A stretch of DNA of 64,000 nt from Candidatus Pacearchaeota archaeon (GCA_017608345.1 JAFCGA010000003.1:1-64000); one strand, 5' to 3'; counted from the stretch's first letter, positions 43,881 through 52,939 are shown. Notes: a model not told the origin generated them from the sequence alone. A program made the numbers and translations.

Positions 43881-43888
43881 TTTATAAG
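43881..43888 (+). promoter_or_regulatory. TATA box of the MFS gene
   Basis: TTTATAAG, 21 bp before the ATG at 43910: leaderless spacing. Confidence 0.5.
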
Positions 43889-43909
43889 CCAGGGGATTCT
43901 TATTTAGTT

Positions 43910-45118
43910 ATGAGTATAGCAAAAAACCCGAAGAGATATTTCTGGATTACGTTAGTCCAGAGCGCAAACTTTCTTGCGCCAGTTATAACCTTATTTTATT
44001 TGCATCGCGGCCTTGATTATTTCCAAATATTCACGCTTTATGCTGTACTAACTCTTTCTATGTTCGCTTTCGAAGTTCCGACTGGAATTCTCGGAGATAA
44101 ATTCGGTAGAAAGACATCTATTTTGATGGGACTTGCGGGATGGAGTATTTTTGCAATTGGACTCTTATTTGCAAATTCCTTCTGGGCATTCTTTATTCTG
44201 TTTATCTTATTTGGAATAAATGTAACTTTCGCTTCAGGTAGCGATGAAGCGCTGATTTATGATTCGCTTAAGCAAGCGAGAAAAACAAAAGAAATGAAGA
44301 AACACATGGGCAAGATCTTATCTGCAAGATTCTTTCCAATTATTATTCTCGCACCAATTGCTTCGATCATTGCAAAAGACCTTACATCAATGCAATTTAA
44401 TGTCTTGATTATAGGAAATATTATTACTACAATAATCGCCTTCTTCATCGCCCTAACGCTCGTCGAACCAAAAGCACAATCCGGACCGCATGAGATCAGA
44501 TCGCCATTAATACTGTTTAAGGAGTCTGTTAAAACAATAAAGAAATCACCGAAATTAGTCCGCTTATTTATGAACAAGACGTTGATTCTCATCCCGGGAA
44601 TGAATCTATTCGGACTTCTCTGGCAGCCGTATCTCAAAGTATCAAATGTCCCAATTGCACTCTTCGGATTCTTGATCTCAATTGCTGCAATAATTGTATT
44701 CTTCATAAGCAGAAAACTAGATAAAATCGAAAAATACATATCCGATCGGAAACTACTTTTCTACACCGGCATTATCCCCTTGCTAGCATTCATAGTTGGT
44801 GCAATATTTAAAAATATAATCGCTGCGCTGCTATTCTATTTCATCATAAAGATAATTGTGAGCATACGAAATCCAATTTTCTCTCCACATATAAATAAAT
44901 ACATAAAATCTCGCAGCAGAGCAACAACCTTATCTAGCTTATCGATGATTGACAGCTTCTTTGACGTCTTTATCTTCTTCTCTGCAGGAATCATAACAAG
45001 CATCGGAATAGGTTACTCCTTCATCTTCTCTGCAGGATTAATGGCTATTGCACTAACTTTCTTTAGAATTACAGACAAACAATTAAAAACACAAAAGCGA
45101 ATCTCCCAGATTCGCTAG
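43910..45118 (+). CDS. Major facilitator superfamily transporter
   Basis: 402 residues with about 12 hydrophobic segments. The loop between helices 2 and 3 has the MFS signature EVPTGILGDKFGRKTSILMG. A central hydrophilic loop (about 190-215) divides the two six-helix halves. Substrate is not predictable from sequence; the closest impression is of drug/sugar efflux-type MFS. Own TATA box; the strand changes after it. Confidence 0.88.
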   Translation: MSIAKNPKRYFWITLVQSANFLAPVITLFYLHRGLDYFQIFTLYAVLTLSMFAFEVPTGILGDKFGRKTSILMGLAGWSIFAIGLLFANSFWAFFILFILFGINVTFASGSDEALIYDSLKQARKTKEMKKHMGKILSARFFPIIILAPIASIIAKDLTSMQFNVLIIGNIITTIIAFFIALTLVEPKAQSGPHEIRSPLILFKESVKTIKKSPKLVRLFMNKTLILIPGMNLFGLLWQPYLKVSNVPIALFGFLISIAAIIVFFISRKLDKIEKYISDRKLLFYTGIIPLLAFIVGAIFKNIIAALLFYFIIKIIVSIRNPIFSPHINKYIKSRSRATTLSSLSMIDSFFDVFIFFSAGIITSIGIGYSFIFSAGLMAIALTFFRITDKQLKTQKRISQIR

Positions 45119-45275
45119 AGCGAACTGATGAGTGAGCGATTGTTATCGAGCGTAGCGAGATATAATTCAGTAGCGAACCGACCAGGGAGCGTTTATTTCG
45201 GAGCGAAGCGGAGTAAGATGCTTCTCTTTCTTGGACGCATAGTTCTTTCTCTTCGCAAGAGAAAGAAATGGCTGA
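45119..45275. other. Intergenic region with hairpins between convergent genes
   Basis: It holds GAGCGTAGCGAG, CGGAGCGAAGCGGAG and the strong hairpin TTCTTTCTCTTCGCAAGAGA followed by AAGAA. Very similar TTTCTCTT..AAGAGAAA hairpins occur at about 53688 (inside a tRNA intron) and 57588. It is probably a terminator area. An open frame here (from 45128) is low complexity and not convincing. Confidence 0.45.
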
Positions 45276-46058
45276 TCACCCGATATAAGAGGTGTCAATA
45301 TCACTTGCTTTGAAGCCTTTCATCTTTAATCGTGATTTTTGTATACTTTTAGCTTTCTTCATAGCGTCCTCTTCTTTCTTTATTTCCTTATCGAAAGAAT
45401 TTAGATCAACGTCCATGTTAAATGTTTTTATTAATTCTCTTAATAAAATCTTAGCCTCCTTTAATCCAAGGTGAAATTGGTGCGCAAAAGTCTCTACTAG
45501 CAAAGATGCTCCGGGCCAGCCCCTTAACTTGCCTAAGCCAAGCAATAATCCAGCTGCGCCAACAATCGTGGCTGCCTTGCTATCTTTAAAAAGTATATTT
45601 TTATTTAGTTCCGCATACTTCTTTTTTGTTTTTTCATCTGTTGCTATGCCATAAACTTTCGGTTGTGATGGCTCAGAAGGCAGACCGATTCCGCCTAAAG
45701 TCATGACTTCTCGGCAGCCGAGCTTTTGAGATAAATCTAAAATCTTTGTACAGAATTCATAGCTCTCAGACTCGCCCATCGGCTGAATGTCTCCAGCTAG
45801 GAATATAAAATCTCTTACTTTGGTTTTAATAGCAAAAAGAGATACTTTTGGGATGTCAATTATATTATCTTCATCTATGAAGACTGCATGCGGAAAACAG
45901 TGAGAGTAAATATCACAAATATGAACTGGCTCTAGTTCATCAATAAGATAATCTACAGCGATTTTAGCAACATTTCCTATTCCCGGAAGACCTTCGATGA
46001 GAATTGGATCCTTGAGTTTAGGTGGTTTATTCTGGGGAATTATTATCCATTCTGTCAT
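45276..46058 (-). CDS. PAC2-family proteasome assembly chaperone-like protein
   Basis: 260 residues from MTEWIIIPQNKPPKLKDPIL. PAC2 fold signatures: LIEGLPGIGNVAKIAVDYLI near the N-terminus, LAGDIQPMGESESYEF, MTLGGIGLPS, and GLGKLRGWPGASLLVETFA. Archaeal members are linked to 20S proteasome assembly (PbaB/PbaA relatives), which suits a genome with psmA. The C-terminus (SDIDTSYIG) is compatible with a hydrophobic tail docking on the alpha ring. An upstream in-frame ATG (46127) would add 23 residues that do not look conserved; GTGATCAAG before 46058 supports the shorter form. TATA-like TTTATATAAAC lies at 46191-46203. Confidence 0.85.
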   Translation of the reverse strand: MTEWIIIPQNKPPKLKDPILIEGLPGIGNVAKIAVDYLIDELEPVHICDIYSHCFPHAVFIDEDNIIDIPKVSLFAIKTKVRDFIFLAGDIQPMGESESYEFCTKILDLSQKLGCREVMTLGGIGLPSEPSQPKVYGIATDEKTKKKYAELNKNILFKDSKAATIVGAAGLLLGLGKLRGWPGASLLVETFAHQFHLGLKEAKILLRELIKTFNMDVDLNSFDKEIKKEEDAMKKAKSIQKSRLKMKGFKASDIDTSYIG

Positions 46059-46202
46059 CTTGATCACACAGGGATTATCAAAAATTGCTAATGCAGTTTT
46101 TGATCTGTTAGCTCTTCGAGCCAGCATAAGAGAAAGCGAATTTGATTCAAGTATTAATAATTCGCTTTATTTTACTCAGTTAAGAGCAGAAGTTTATATA
46201 AA

Positions 46203-46320
46203 ACTTGTTATGTGAATTATCTCGGACTGAAGTCAAAGACGTCTTAACGTCTTGGCTCCGTAGGTGCCGAGAGACTGCGGAACTCTGTTCCGCCGTATTT
46301 GGTGATTCACATTCTCAGAT
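46203..46320 (+). repeat. Dispersed repeat R, copy 3 (long form)
   Basis: GTTATGTGAATTATCTCGGA ... GACTGAAGTC ... GACGTCTTAACGTC, an internal hairpin GCGGAACTCTGTTCCGC, and the end GTGATTCACATTCTCAG. It matches copies 1 and 2 at 42282-42430 in order and motifs. It lies in the divergent gap between PAC2 and nreA. Confidence 0.6.
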
Positions 46321-46360
46321 TTCCAAATCTCAAGAAAGAAGATTCCGCTGAGTTCTGAGT

Positions 46361-46371
46361 TATATAAAATC
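46361..46371 (+). promoter_or_regulatory. TATA box upstream of nreA
   Basis: TTATATAAAAT about 34 nt before the ATG at 46400, preceded by GTTCTGAG, a tag also seen next to the R repeats at 42350 and 42462. Confidence 0.45.
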
Positions 46372-46399
46372 ATTTAATCTCTTGAATTCTTAATATCTT

Positions 46400-47605
46400 A
46401 TGGTCAGCACTCCGAATCTCTGCTTGCGTTGTAAAGGTGGAAAATTCCTTTGTGGCAATCGTCCTTGTCCCTTAATTGCTAGGATAAGTATGGCTCCGAT
46501 TGTTAGACAAAAACTCTCCACAGATTTCTTCGGTCCATCTTACTCGGTCTTTGTTGGCCATACTGACTATCCGAATGTTCGAGTTGGCCCTCTGGCAGCC
46601 CTTGAGCCGCAGCAAGCAATAAATGATCCTACTGCTTGGTTTGGAATGGATTACAATAAAATTATTGAATTACGGTCAATGCTATTGAGATCTTCTGCTC
46701 GCCAGAATGTGCTTTCTCGCTCGAGATTTATTGAAGATAATCAAGCCTTAGCGATGGCTAAGCGGCCAGCAGACGTAGAAATAAAATTTACTAAAGTTCC
46801 GAAGTTCGATATGAAGTTTTCAGATATTCATCAGCCAATGGGGCCGTCAGCTACACTTGAGAAACTAAGAATAACTGAAAACATTAAGATTGCTAGAAAA
46901 GTTGAATATATAGCTTCTGATGATTTGAAATCTACCGAAGCAATTGGAAAGTTTTATGCATCTGACTTAGATGTATATAAAATCTCAACTATCTTATCTT
47001 CAGGTGCTCTGGGAAAGGAGAGAGCTAAACGGCTAGTTCCAACTCGCTGGTCAATCACAGCCATTGATGATATTGTCTTCAAAAAGGTTGCGGAAAAGCT
47101 GCGTTACTTGCCTGAACTGAGCGAATATTTAGTTTTTGAATCAGAATACTTGGATAATCACTTTGTTATTTTGATGATGCCGGGGAAATGGGAGTTTGAG
47201 AACTTCGAAGCCTGGGCTCCTGGCTCGACTTGGTCGCAGGGAGCTGAGCAAACCTACATTGTCGAGGAATACGAAGGATTTAGTGGTAGGAAGAAATATG
47301 CAGATAAGCAAGCCGGAGGATATTATGCTGCTCGGATCGGAATTGTCGAAGGTTTAATTGGAATGAAACGGCAAGCTCGAATAGTTAGCTTCAGAGAAAT
47401 TTCTGAAGGATATGTTATTCCGCTCGGAGTGTGGGTCGTTCGAGAGACAGTTAGGAATGCTTTCAAGTCCAAACCCTTGAGATTCTTATCAAGAGATCTA
47501 GCTTTGAAATACATTGATTCTCGTTTGAAGCTGCCAATTGAGAGCTATATTTCTCAGAGTAATATATTAAGACAGAAAAGACTACAGGATTTTATTAAGT
47601 TCTAA
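46400..47605 (+). CDS. nreA: DNA repair protein NreA
   Basis: 401 residues, full family length. N-terminal zinc-ribbon-like CLRCKGGKFLCGNRPCPL, then the conserved Nre core (FGPSYSVFVGHTDYPNVRVG, PTRWSITAIDD, WAPGSTWSQG). It ends ILRQKRLQDFIKF, where QKRLQDF is the C-terminal PCNA-interacting motif characteristic of NreA. Known to be needed for DNA damage resistance in haloarchaea. Promoter at 46361. The 3' end overlaps that of pheT on the other strand by 24 bp. Confidence 0.93.
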   Translation: MVSTPNLCLRCKGGKFLCGNRPCPLIARISMAPIVRQKLSTDFFGPSYSVFVGHTDYPNVRVGPLAALEPQQAINDPTAWFGMDYNKIIELRSMLLRSSARQNVLSRSRFIEDNQALAMAKRPADVEIKFTKVPKFDMKFSDIHQPMGPSATLEKLRITENIKIARKVEYIASDDLKSTEAIGKFYASDLDVYKISTILSSGALGKERAKRLVPTRWSITAIDDIVFKKVAEKLRYLPELSEYLVFESEYLDNHFVILMMPGKWEFENFEAWAPGSTWSQGAEQTYIVEEYEGFSGRKKYADKQAGGYYAARIGIVEGLIGMKRQARIVSFREISEGYVIPLGVWVVRETVRNAFKSKPLRFLSRDLALKYIDSRLKLPIESYISQSNILRQKRLQDFIKF

Positions 47606-49231
47606 TTCAAACCCAACAACTGGCACAGATAGTCCAAAACCTTCAAGAACTCGCGGATGAAGCTCGCCAATAACACCTACTATCTCGCCTTTAGCTCTTA
47701 TCTCTCCAACCCTGCCAGCTATGAATGAAGAATGCTCTGATTCTTTAACAGTAAATTTAATTCCTAAGCAAATCCCAAGAGCTTCTAATGTTTGCTTAGC
47801 ATTTGTGAAAGTAACTCGCAAATTAGAGAAAGCAAAGGCTAATCTCTTTAATGTATCTGTCTTAGTTTCTGCTTTCGGATTTATTTTAACTATTTCTCCA
47901 ACTTCGAAGATTCTCTGCGGGAATTCTTTAGTTGTATTTTTACTTAGAAAATCCATTAATGAAGGTAATAGCCAGTTTCTCAAGCAAGACCAGTTAGATG
48001 AGACAGGGTTTTCTATCTCAACTGCTCTCTCAAATTCTCGCTCAGTTATATTCATCTTCTTGAATAAATTATCCTTATTGGTCAGAGTGAAAGTTGCTAC
48101 TTCTTGCGCTCCGAAGCCAACCATTATTTCTCTGACTTTCCTAGAGAACTTTTCTAATTCGGTTTCTTCGCCGTGGACAGCTAGCTTAGGCACTTCTGGC
48201 TCGAAATTGTTGTAGCCGTAAGCAATCAGAACATCTTCAACAATGTCAACTTCGTGGAGAATGTCCTGCCGATAAGCTGGGTACTCAACTTCAATTAGCT
48301 TTCCAACTTGCTTTGCATTGTATCTGGCTTTTCTTAGTAAGGAGATTATCTCTTTTGGTTTGAGATCCTCACCAGCTAGCTTCTGAATTGTTTCTATCTT
48401 GACTTTTGCTTTCTTTGGCGCGAGGTTTGGAGTCTCGATTATTTCTTTATTGTCATAGTTGATTGTGACTTCCTCTAGCTTTCCTCCTCGGTCGGCTAGC
48501 GCAGCTGCCATGACGTTCAGGGAAGCTTGCACGAACTTGTCATCATAACCCGTAACTTCTACCATCAAGTTCTTTGTTTTTTCAGTAACTTTTCCTGTGT
48601 GGTTTGAATTGATGATCGGCGGCATTGAGAGAACTTGCTCTGCGCGGTCGATTATTAATGGAAATTCTTCATATCCCTCAACTAAGTAGGCGAACTCTCT
48701 ACCTTTCGGATGCTTTGCCATGATTTGCAGCGGAGTCATAGCTGCAGTCATATCGAGAGCTACGAATCGAATTCCATGCGGGCTTACGGTTGTGTAAAGA
48801 ACTGGCCAAGTTATTTTATCAAAATCATAGACTCCAATTGCAGCTTCCTTTCGCTTTCTTCCGAAAGTTAGCGCAACTTTTTCTTGCAATTGTATGAGTT
48901 CTCGAATTAAATCATCAGTGACTTTGATTCCTTTTACAATTGCTGCTGCAATTCTTGGTCGGACTCTATTTACCTTCTTGCTAACGTCTAAGACATACTT
49001 AGACTTCTTGACTTTGTAATTTGGACAACCTTTGTCTTTTGATAGCTGCCTAGCAATTCCTTCTACGCTCCAGAGATCTGGCCGGTTCGTATCTTTTATA
49101 TCTAGCTTTAATACGTCTCCGTCTTGATTTTCTAGCTCTGCTTTGGCGTTTTCTAGCTCATCTGCTAAGTTCTTTAGTTTCCTGCCTGCGAGCTTTTCTA
49201 AGTCTTTTTTGGAAATTTCTATTGTTGGCAT
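47582..49231 (-). CDS. pheT: Phenylalanyl-tRNA synthetase beta subunit
   Basis: 549 residues, archaeal/eukaryal short form without the bacterial N-terminal tRNA-binding domain. B1-like start (MPTIEISKKDLEKLAGRKL), B3/B4 domain (editing; VYDFDKITWPVLYTT, MTPLQIMAKHPKGREFAYL), B5 (PNLAPKKAKVKIETIQKLAG) and a catalytic-like core (EVATFTLTNKDNLFKK, EIENPVSSNWSCLRNWLLPS). The start shares its A with the pheS stop (TAATG), so the subunits are coupled. A longer in-frame start at 49258 lies inside pheS and is rejected. Convergent 24-bp overlap with nreA. Confidence 0.95.
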   Translation of the reverse strand: MPTIEISKKDLEKLAGRKLKNLADELENAKAELENQDGDVLKLDIKDTNRPDLWSVEGIARQLSKDKGCPNYKVKKSKYVLDVSKKVNRVRPRIAAAIVKGIKVTDDLIRELIQLQEKVALTFGRKRKEAAIGVYDFDKITWPVLYTTVSPHGIRFVALDMTAAMTPLQIMAKHPKGREFAYLVEGYEEFPLIIDRAEQVLSMPPIINSNHTGKVTEKTKNLMVEVTGYDDKFVQASLNVMAAALADRGGKLEEVTINYDNKEIIETPNLAPKKAKVKIETIQKLAGEDLKPKEIISLLRKARYNAKQVGKLIEVEYPAYRQDILHEVDIVEDVLIAYGYNNFEPEVPKLAVHGEETELEKFSRKVREIMVGFGAQEVATFTLTNKDNLFKKMNITEREFERAVEIENPVSSNWSCLRNWLLPSLMDFLSKNTTKEFPQRIFEVGEIVKINPKAETKTDTLKRLAFAFSNLRVTFTNAKQTLEALGICLGIKFTVKESEHSSFIAGRVGEIRAKGEIVGVIGELHPRVLEGFGLSVPVVGFELELNKIL

Positions 49232-50715
49232 TACACAACCTTCTCCTTTCTTAGCCAATCAATATTCGTGCTAAACAAGTATCTAATATCTTTAATTCCT
49301 AGCTTAAACATTGCTAGTCTATCAATTCCTAAACCCCAAGCAATAACCGGCTTTTTACAGCCAAGAGGATTAGTCAGTTCAGGTCTAAATATGCCTGCTC
49401 CACCTAGCTCGATCCAACCCATCTCGGGGTGATGCGCGTCTAATTGTACGGAAGGTTCGGTGAAGGGATAATAATCCGGAAGGAATCTGACTTTATCTGC
49501 GCCGGCGAATTCAATTGCAAACTGCTTCAAGGTGCCGAGCAAATTCCTGAAAGTGAGTCCGTCTCCAACTACGATTCCTTCTACTTGATTGAACTCAATT
49601 GCATGGGTTGCGTCAATAACATCTGGGCGATAACAGCGAGCAATAGCGAAGTATTTTCCATCTTGACAGCCTTGTCCGAGCCATCTTGCTGAAAGTGCTG
49701 TACCGTGAGCTCGCGGAGTTAACTGTCTGGCTTTTTCAGGATTCCAGGAATACAACCAAGAGCCTTCGTGAGATTTCTTAACTGCTGCGAGTTGCTTCTT
49801 ATTCTTTGGCAAGTCTCCTTGCTTTGGATATTTCAAAGTATATGTATCTGTCCATTCCCGCGCAGGATGATTCTGCGGCTGGAAAAGTGCGTCAAAGTGC
49901 CAGAATTCTGTCTCAATTAGAGGTCCGTTCATTTCTTTGAAACCCAGTTCTACTAATTTAGCTCTGGCATCATCCAAGAAAGCTAGATATGGCTGCTTCT
50001 TGCCAGGATAAATAGCAGGTACGCCGGCTTCAACATCATATCTTCTAAATGGCTGCTTCTTCCAATCGCCTGAGCGAATAATAGCTGGAGTTATCAACCC
50101 GATTCTTCTCCCAGAAGGAACATTCTCAGCAACTTGCTTACCTAATTCAGTAATTTTGAAGCTAATTTCTTGCTTCTCAACTTCCTTGACTAGCTGCTTC
50201 CGCTTTTTCAGCTCCAAATAAGCATGTAAATCCTGTGGTTCGATATTATCCAACGCTAGCTCGCCTTTCTGAGCTAGAATTAGGAGGAATTTTCCTTCCA
50301 GAGTTATTTTAGTTGATCGACCATAGGAAGTTATGCTCAGGACGCCTTTATTGATGTTAATCGCGCTGCGCTTTTTGAGATAGCCGAGTGCGAATCTAAG
50401 CTCATCTGCAGAAAGAAACCTTCTTAGTTGCTCCAGAGTTTTTGGTCCTTTCTTCAGAAGAGCGATTAACTTAATTTCCGGCAGAGACGCCTTGACGTAT
50501 CGCTTTCCTAGAATATCTAGTGTAGCAAATTTCTTCTTAATCTTGGTTGTCTTGATCAGCCCTTTGTTTTCTAACCACATGCCTGCGCGTAGGAATTCTA
50601 TTGGCTTAAGCGACTTGATTTCTCTAATTCGGTCTGCGCTTTTTTTCTTAAAACTCTTTAGAACGACTATCTCATTATCCTGTAGCATTTCAGCTATTTT
50701 CTTAATATCCGTCAT
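49231..50715 (-). CDS. pheS: Phenylalanyl-tRNA synthetase alpha subunit
   Basis: 494 residues. N-terminal winged-helix DNA-binding-like domains (about 1-200) typical of archaeal PheS, then the class II core: LFQPQNHPAREWTDTYTL, TPRAHGTALSARW, EFNQVEGIVVGDGLTF, GAGIFRPELT and the motif 3 region GLGIDRLAMFKLGI. Forms the alpha2-beta2 enzyme with PheT. The start is 1 nt after the HEPN stop of module 3, so MNT, HEPN, pheS and pheT form one four-gene string. Confidence 0.96.
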   Translation of the reverse strand: MTDIKKIAEMLQDNEIVVLKSFKKKSADRIREIKSLKPIEFLRAGMWLENKGLIKTTKIKKKFATLDILGKRYVKASLPEIKLIALLKKGPKTLEQLRRFLSADELRFALGYLKKRSAININKGVLSITSYGRSTKITLEGKFLLILAQKGELALDNIEPQDLHAYLELKKRKQLVKEVEKQEISFKITELGKQVAENVPSGRRIGLITPAIIRSGDWKKQPFRRYDVEAGVPAIYPGKKQPYLAFLDDARAKLVELGFKEMNGPLIETEFWHFDALFQPQNHPAREWTDTYTLKYPKQGDLPKNKKQLAAVKKSHEGSWLYSWNPEKARQLTPRAHGTALSARWLGQGCQDGKYFAIARCYRPDVIDATHAIEFNQVEGIVVGDGLTFRNLLGTLKQFAIEFAGADKVRFLPDYYPFTEPSVQLDAHHPEMGWIELGGAGIFRPELTNPLGCKKPVIAWGLGIDRLAMFKLGIKDIRYLFSTNIDWLRKEKVV

Positions 50716-50716
50716 G

Positions 50717-51154
50717 TTAATCTCCTAACTGCTCATCTAATAAAAACTTTAGCTTTGCTATAAATTTCTTTGCAAATTCTAAGGATAACTTTGCATCCTC
50801 CACAGATACAATTTTACCGTAATATTTGATTCCGTTTCGCTTTTGTCTTAATTTATCGAAAATGTTTATTTCGGTAGAATTTATTTCCTTAAATCGCGCT
50901 AAGTAAGATATTACGGCTTCGTGCGAATAGGATTTATAGCCTTGTAATGCTAGTTCAGCTTCTGCGAGCTCTTTCAGTGCTTCATAGGTGTTTTCTACCA
51001 AATATTTTGCTTCAGACGCAACTGGCTTGAATTTTTTTTCTGCTATATGAAGGCGATCTAGACCACTAATGATTAAAGAACGGGCCAGAGCCTTATTTGG
51101 TGCGCGTTTGAACACCTTCCCTTCTTTATACCATTCTTCAAAGGATTTTATCAA
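50717..51154 (-). CDS. HEPN-domain protein, partner of MNT module 3
   Basis: 145 residues, helical. ARSLIISGLDRLHIAEKKFK and LVENTYEALKELAEAELALQGYKSYSHEAVISYLARF are the first and second HEPN helices, and KLRQKRNGIKYYGK is the late conserved motif. No R-x(4-6)-H of catalytic HEPN RNases; 'R-N-G-x-K-Y-Y' as in many HEPN members paired with MNT. It overlaps the MNT gene by 17 nt and precedes pheS by 1 nt. Likely toxin-like or substrate-binding partner (inference). Confidence 0.82.
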   Translation of the reverse strand: MIKSFEEWYKEGKVFKRAPNKALARSLIISGLDRLHIAEKKFKPVASEAKYLVENTYEALKELAEAELALQGYKSYSHEAVISYLARFKEINSTEINIFDKLRQKRNGIKYYGKIVSVEDAKLSLEFAKKFIAKLKFLLDEQLGD

Positions 51155-51668
51155 TATACCCCTCCAATACTACTCCGTTTACTAGATTAAGTTTAAATTC
51201 TTTGCTAACCTGCTTGAGATCCGGAGTATGTATGCTAATTCTACGAGCTAGCTTCTTTTCAAACTTCCTTAGATTAAACGTTGATCTAGCACTACTAAGT
51301 ATAGCAAGGTCTATATCTGATTCTTCCCAGTCTACGCCTTCTGCATAGCTACCAAATAATACTACTGCTCCATTAATACTCATAGATTCAGATAAATAAT
51401 CAACTAATCCACATTCATAAAGCTGTTTTAAGTTATTAAGTCGCTTAAGTCGCTTAAAGTAACTGCTATCTTTATTAGCTCGCACTTCATCTAGAACCAC
51501 TGTTTTGTTTCTTCTTACTAAATTCTCCTTAACGAGTAATTCAATTAATCGTGATACTGTCGGCGCGGAGATACTGAGTATACGAGCTATCCCCCTAATA
51601 TGAAACTTCTTCGTAGGATACTGGAAGAAAAGCTCGAGTATTTTCTGAATGTTAGATTTCTTTAACAT
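51138..51668 (-). CDS. HTH-nucleotidyltransferase (MNT), module 3
   Basis: 176 residues. N-terminal winged helix (KFHIRGIARILSISAPTVSR), then VVLFGSYAEGVDWEESDIDL at about 110-130: complete MNT signature with Gly-Ser and the SDID aspartates. First gene of the string leading to pheS-pheT. TATA box TTTATATAAC at 51690-51699 lies at leaderless distance, and a TAATATTA palindrome falls between box and ATG, a candidate site for autoregulation. Family assignment is firm; the biochemical target is unknown. Confidence 0.87.
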   Translation of the reverse strand: MLKKSNIQKILELFFQYPTKKFHIRGIARILSISAPTVSRLIELLVKENLVRRNKTVVLDEVRANKDSSYFKRLKRLNNLKQLYECGLVDYLSESMSINGAVVLFGSYAEGVDWEESDIDLAILSSARSTFNLRKFEKKLARRISIHTPDLKQVSKEFKLNLVNGVVLEGYIDKIL

Positions 51669-51689
51669 GTGTTTTATTAATATTACAAC

Positions 51690-51699
51690 TGTTATATAA
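51690..51699 (-). promoter_or_regulatory. Promoter of MNT-HEPN-pheS-pheT
   Basis: GTTATATAAA on the plus strand (TTTATATAAC on minus) sits 22-31 nt before the ATG at 51668. No other promoter is seen before pheS, so the synthetase genes may depend on this one. Confidence 0.55.
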
Positions 51700-51833
51700 A
51701 TCTTCCGCTATCTACAGGGGAAAACTTATGCTAGCGAATAGGTACTTAAAAACAAGTATCCGCTTTGTATGAAGTTTACGGTTTGCTTATGCAAACCATT
51801 TTGACTCGGCTAAATGCAGCGAATTGAGCTGAG

Positions 51834-52598
51834 CTACCAGTCCATGCTAATATATTTTCTTGTCCATTTCATAAGTTCATTGAATTGCTCGGGCAAGAGC
51901 GCTTGCGGTCCATCGCATAGTGCGCAAGCCGGATTATTGTGTACTTCTACTTCTAATCCATCAGCACCTGCAGCAATTGCTGCTCGAGCAATAGGAATTA
52001 CTAGCTCGGGCCTGCCAGTACTGTGACTTGGATCTGCAATTACTTTCCCAGCACATCCTAACTGTTGCATAATTGGAATTATATTTACGTCAAAGGTATT
52101 TCTACAAGAGTTATATGCTGGTTGAATCCCCCGTTCACAGAACCATACGTGCTCACGGTTAACTCCTTCGAATACTAAATAATCTATCGCGCCCTTAATC
52201 TCTTCTACTTTTGCACACATTCCCCGCTTAAGCAAGACATATTTATCAGGTAACTTAGCCATTACTCTGCCAACTTCCTTTAATAATGCGTAATTCTGCA
52301 TATTTCTACTTCCGATTTGCAAGACATCTATATGTTGTGCAACGCGTTCGACATTTCTTTGATCCAATACTTCTGTAACTAAACACAAGCCAGTTTGATC
52401 TCTTGCTTCAACAATCCAATCTAAACCTTGTTCTCCAATTCCTTGAAACGAATCTGGATTTGTTCTTGGTTTGTATATCATAGCTCGCAGATAACTAGCA
52501 CCTGCTTCTTTTACATGATCTGCTATTTCCAATATTTGTTCTCTCGACTCAACCGCACAGGGTCCTGCAATTACAGTTATTTCCTTCTCCATTTTCAT
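51834..52598 (-). CDS. aroF: 3-deoxy-7-phosphoheptulonate (DAHP) synthase
   Basis: 254 residues, the short type I-beta/KDO8P-synthase-like form. Motifs: [57 protein letters not shown] and [11 protein letters not shown]. Condenses PEP and erythrose 4-phosphate, the first step of the shikimate pathway; the GSRNMQN motif favours DAHP over KDO8P synthesis. No N-terminal regulatory domain. AGGAGGT precedes; spacing suits ATG at 52592 ([10 protein letters not shown]) somewhat better than the ATG at 52598. The gene starts at the stop of the upstream winged-helix frame (ATGA overlap). No other shikimate gene is in the window. Confidence 0.92.
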   Translation of the reverse strand: MKMEKEITVIAGPCAVESREQILEIADHVKEAGASYLRAMIYKPRTNPDSFQGIGEQGLDWIVEARDQTGLCLVTEVLDQRNVERVAQHIDVLQIGSRNMQNYALLKEVGRVMAKLPDKYVLLKRGMCAKVEEIKGAIDYLVFEGVNREHVWFCERGIQPAYNSCRNTFDVNIIPIMQQLGCAGKVIADPSHSTGRPELVIPIARAAIAAGADGLEVEVHNNPACALCDGPQALLPEQFNELMKWTRKYISMDW

Positions 52599-52931
52599 TT
52601 ACCTCCTACAGCTCTCAATTGATTTGAGATCATCACTCCGATTTCAGTCAACTTACATTCTCCATTCCAACTCACAAGTTTGATTTCTCGTAATTCCCGC
52701 AAGTTGTTCCATAACGCAGATTTAGAACAATAAAGCTTCTCAGATAAATTGACTACAAATCGAATAGGAGTAAGAGCTGTATTCGACAGCTCGCATAGAA
52801 TTATTTCTTGCTTCGCAGTTAGTCTTCGCTTAGCAATATTGATTATGGAATCGAAAAGAATGTGGTAACTAATTAAACCGATACTGACCGACGCTAGTCA
52901 CGCCAGCCCCTCCAGGTCTATTAGTTCTCAT
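52595..52931 (-). pseudogene. Winged-helix regulator upstream of aroF, frameshifted
   Basis: I read this directly; it is too broken to show as one frame. A TATA box (52953-52961, minus) points at ATG 52931, which opens MRTNRPGGAGVTSVGQYRFN then TAG. The next frame (+1) then reads GLISYHILFDSIINIAKRRLTAKQEIIL... through VVNLSEKLYCSKSALWNNLR (a clear helix-turn-helix) to a TGA overlapping the aroF ATG. Total length is 337 nt, one more than a multiple of three. No ATG, GTG or TTG start serves the second part near its beginning. It is either a real frameshift, programmed shift or sequence error. If intact it would be a small regulator of the DAHP synthase. Confidence 0.6.
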
Positions 52932-52939
52932 AGTATAGA

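Noticed and set aside
45128..45313. 61-codon plus-strand frame after the MFS gene
   Set aside because: Built from repeated GAGCGTAGCGAG/GGAGCGAAGCGGAG and a hairpin, runs into the opposite-strand PAC2 gene, and has no protein-like pattern.
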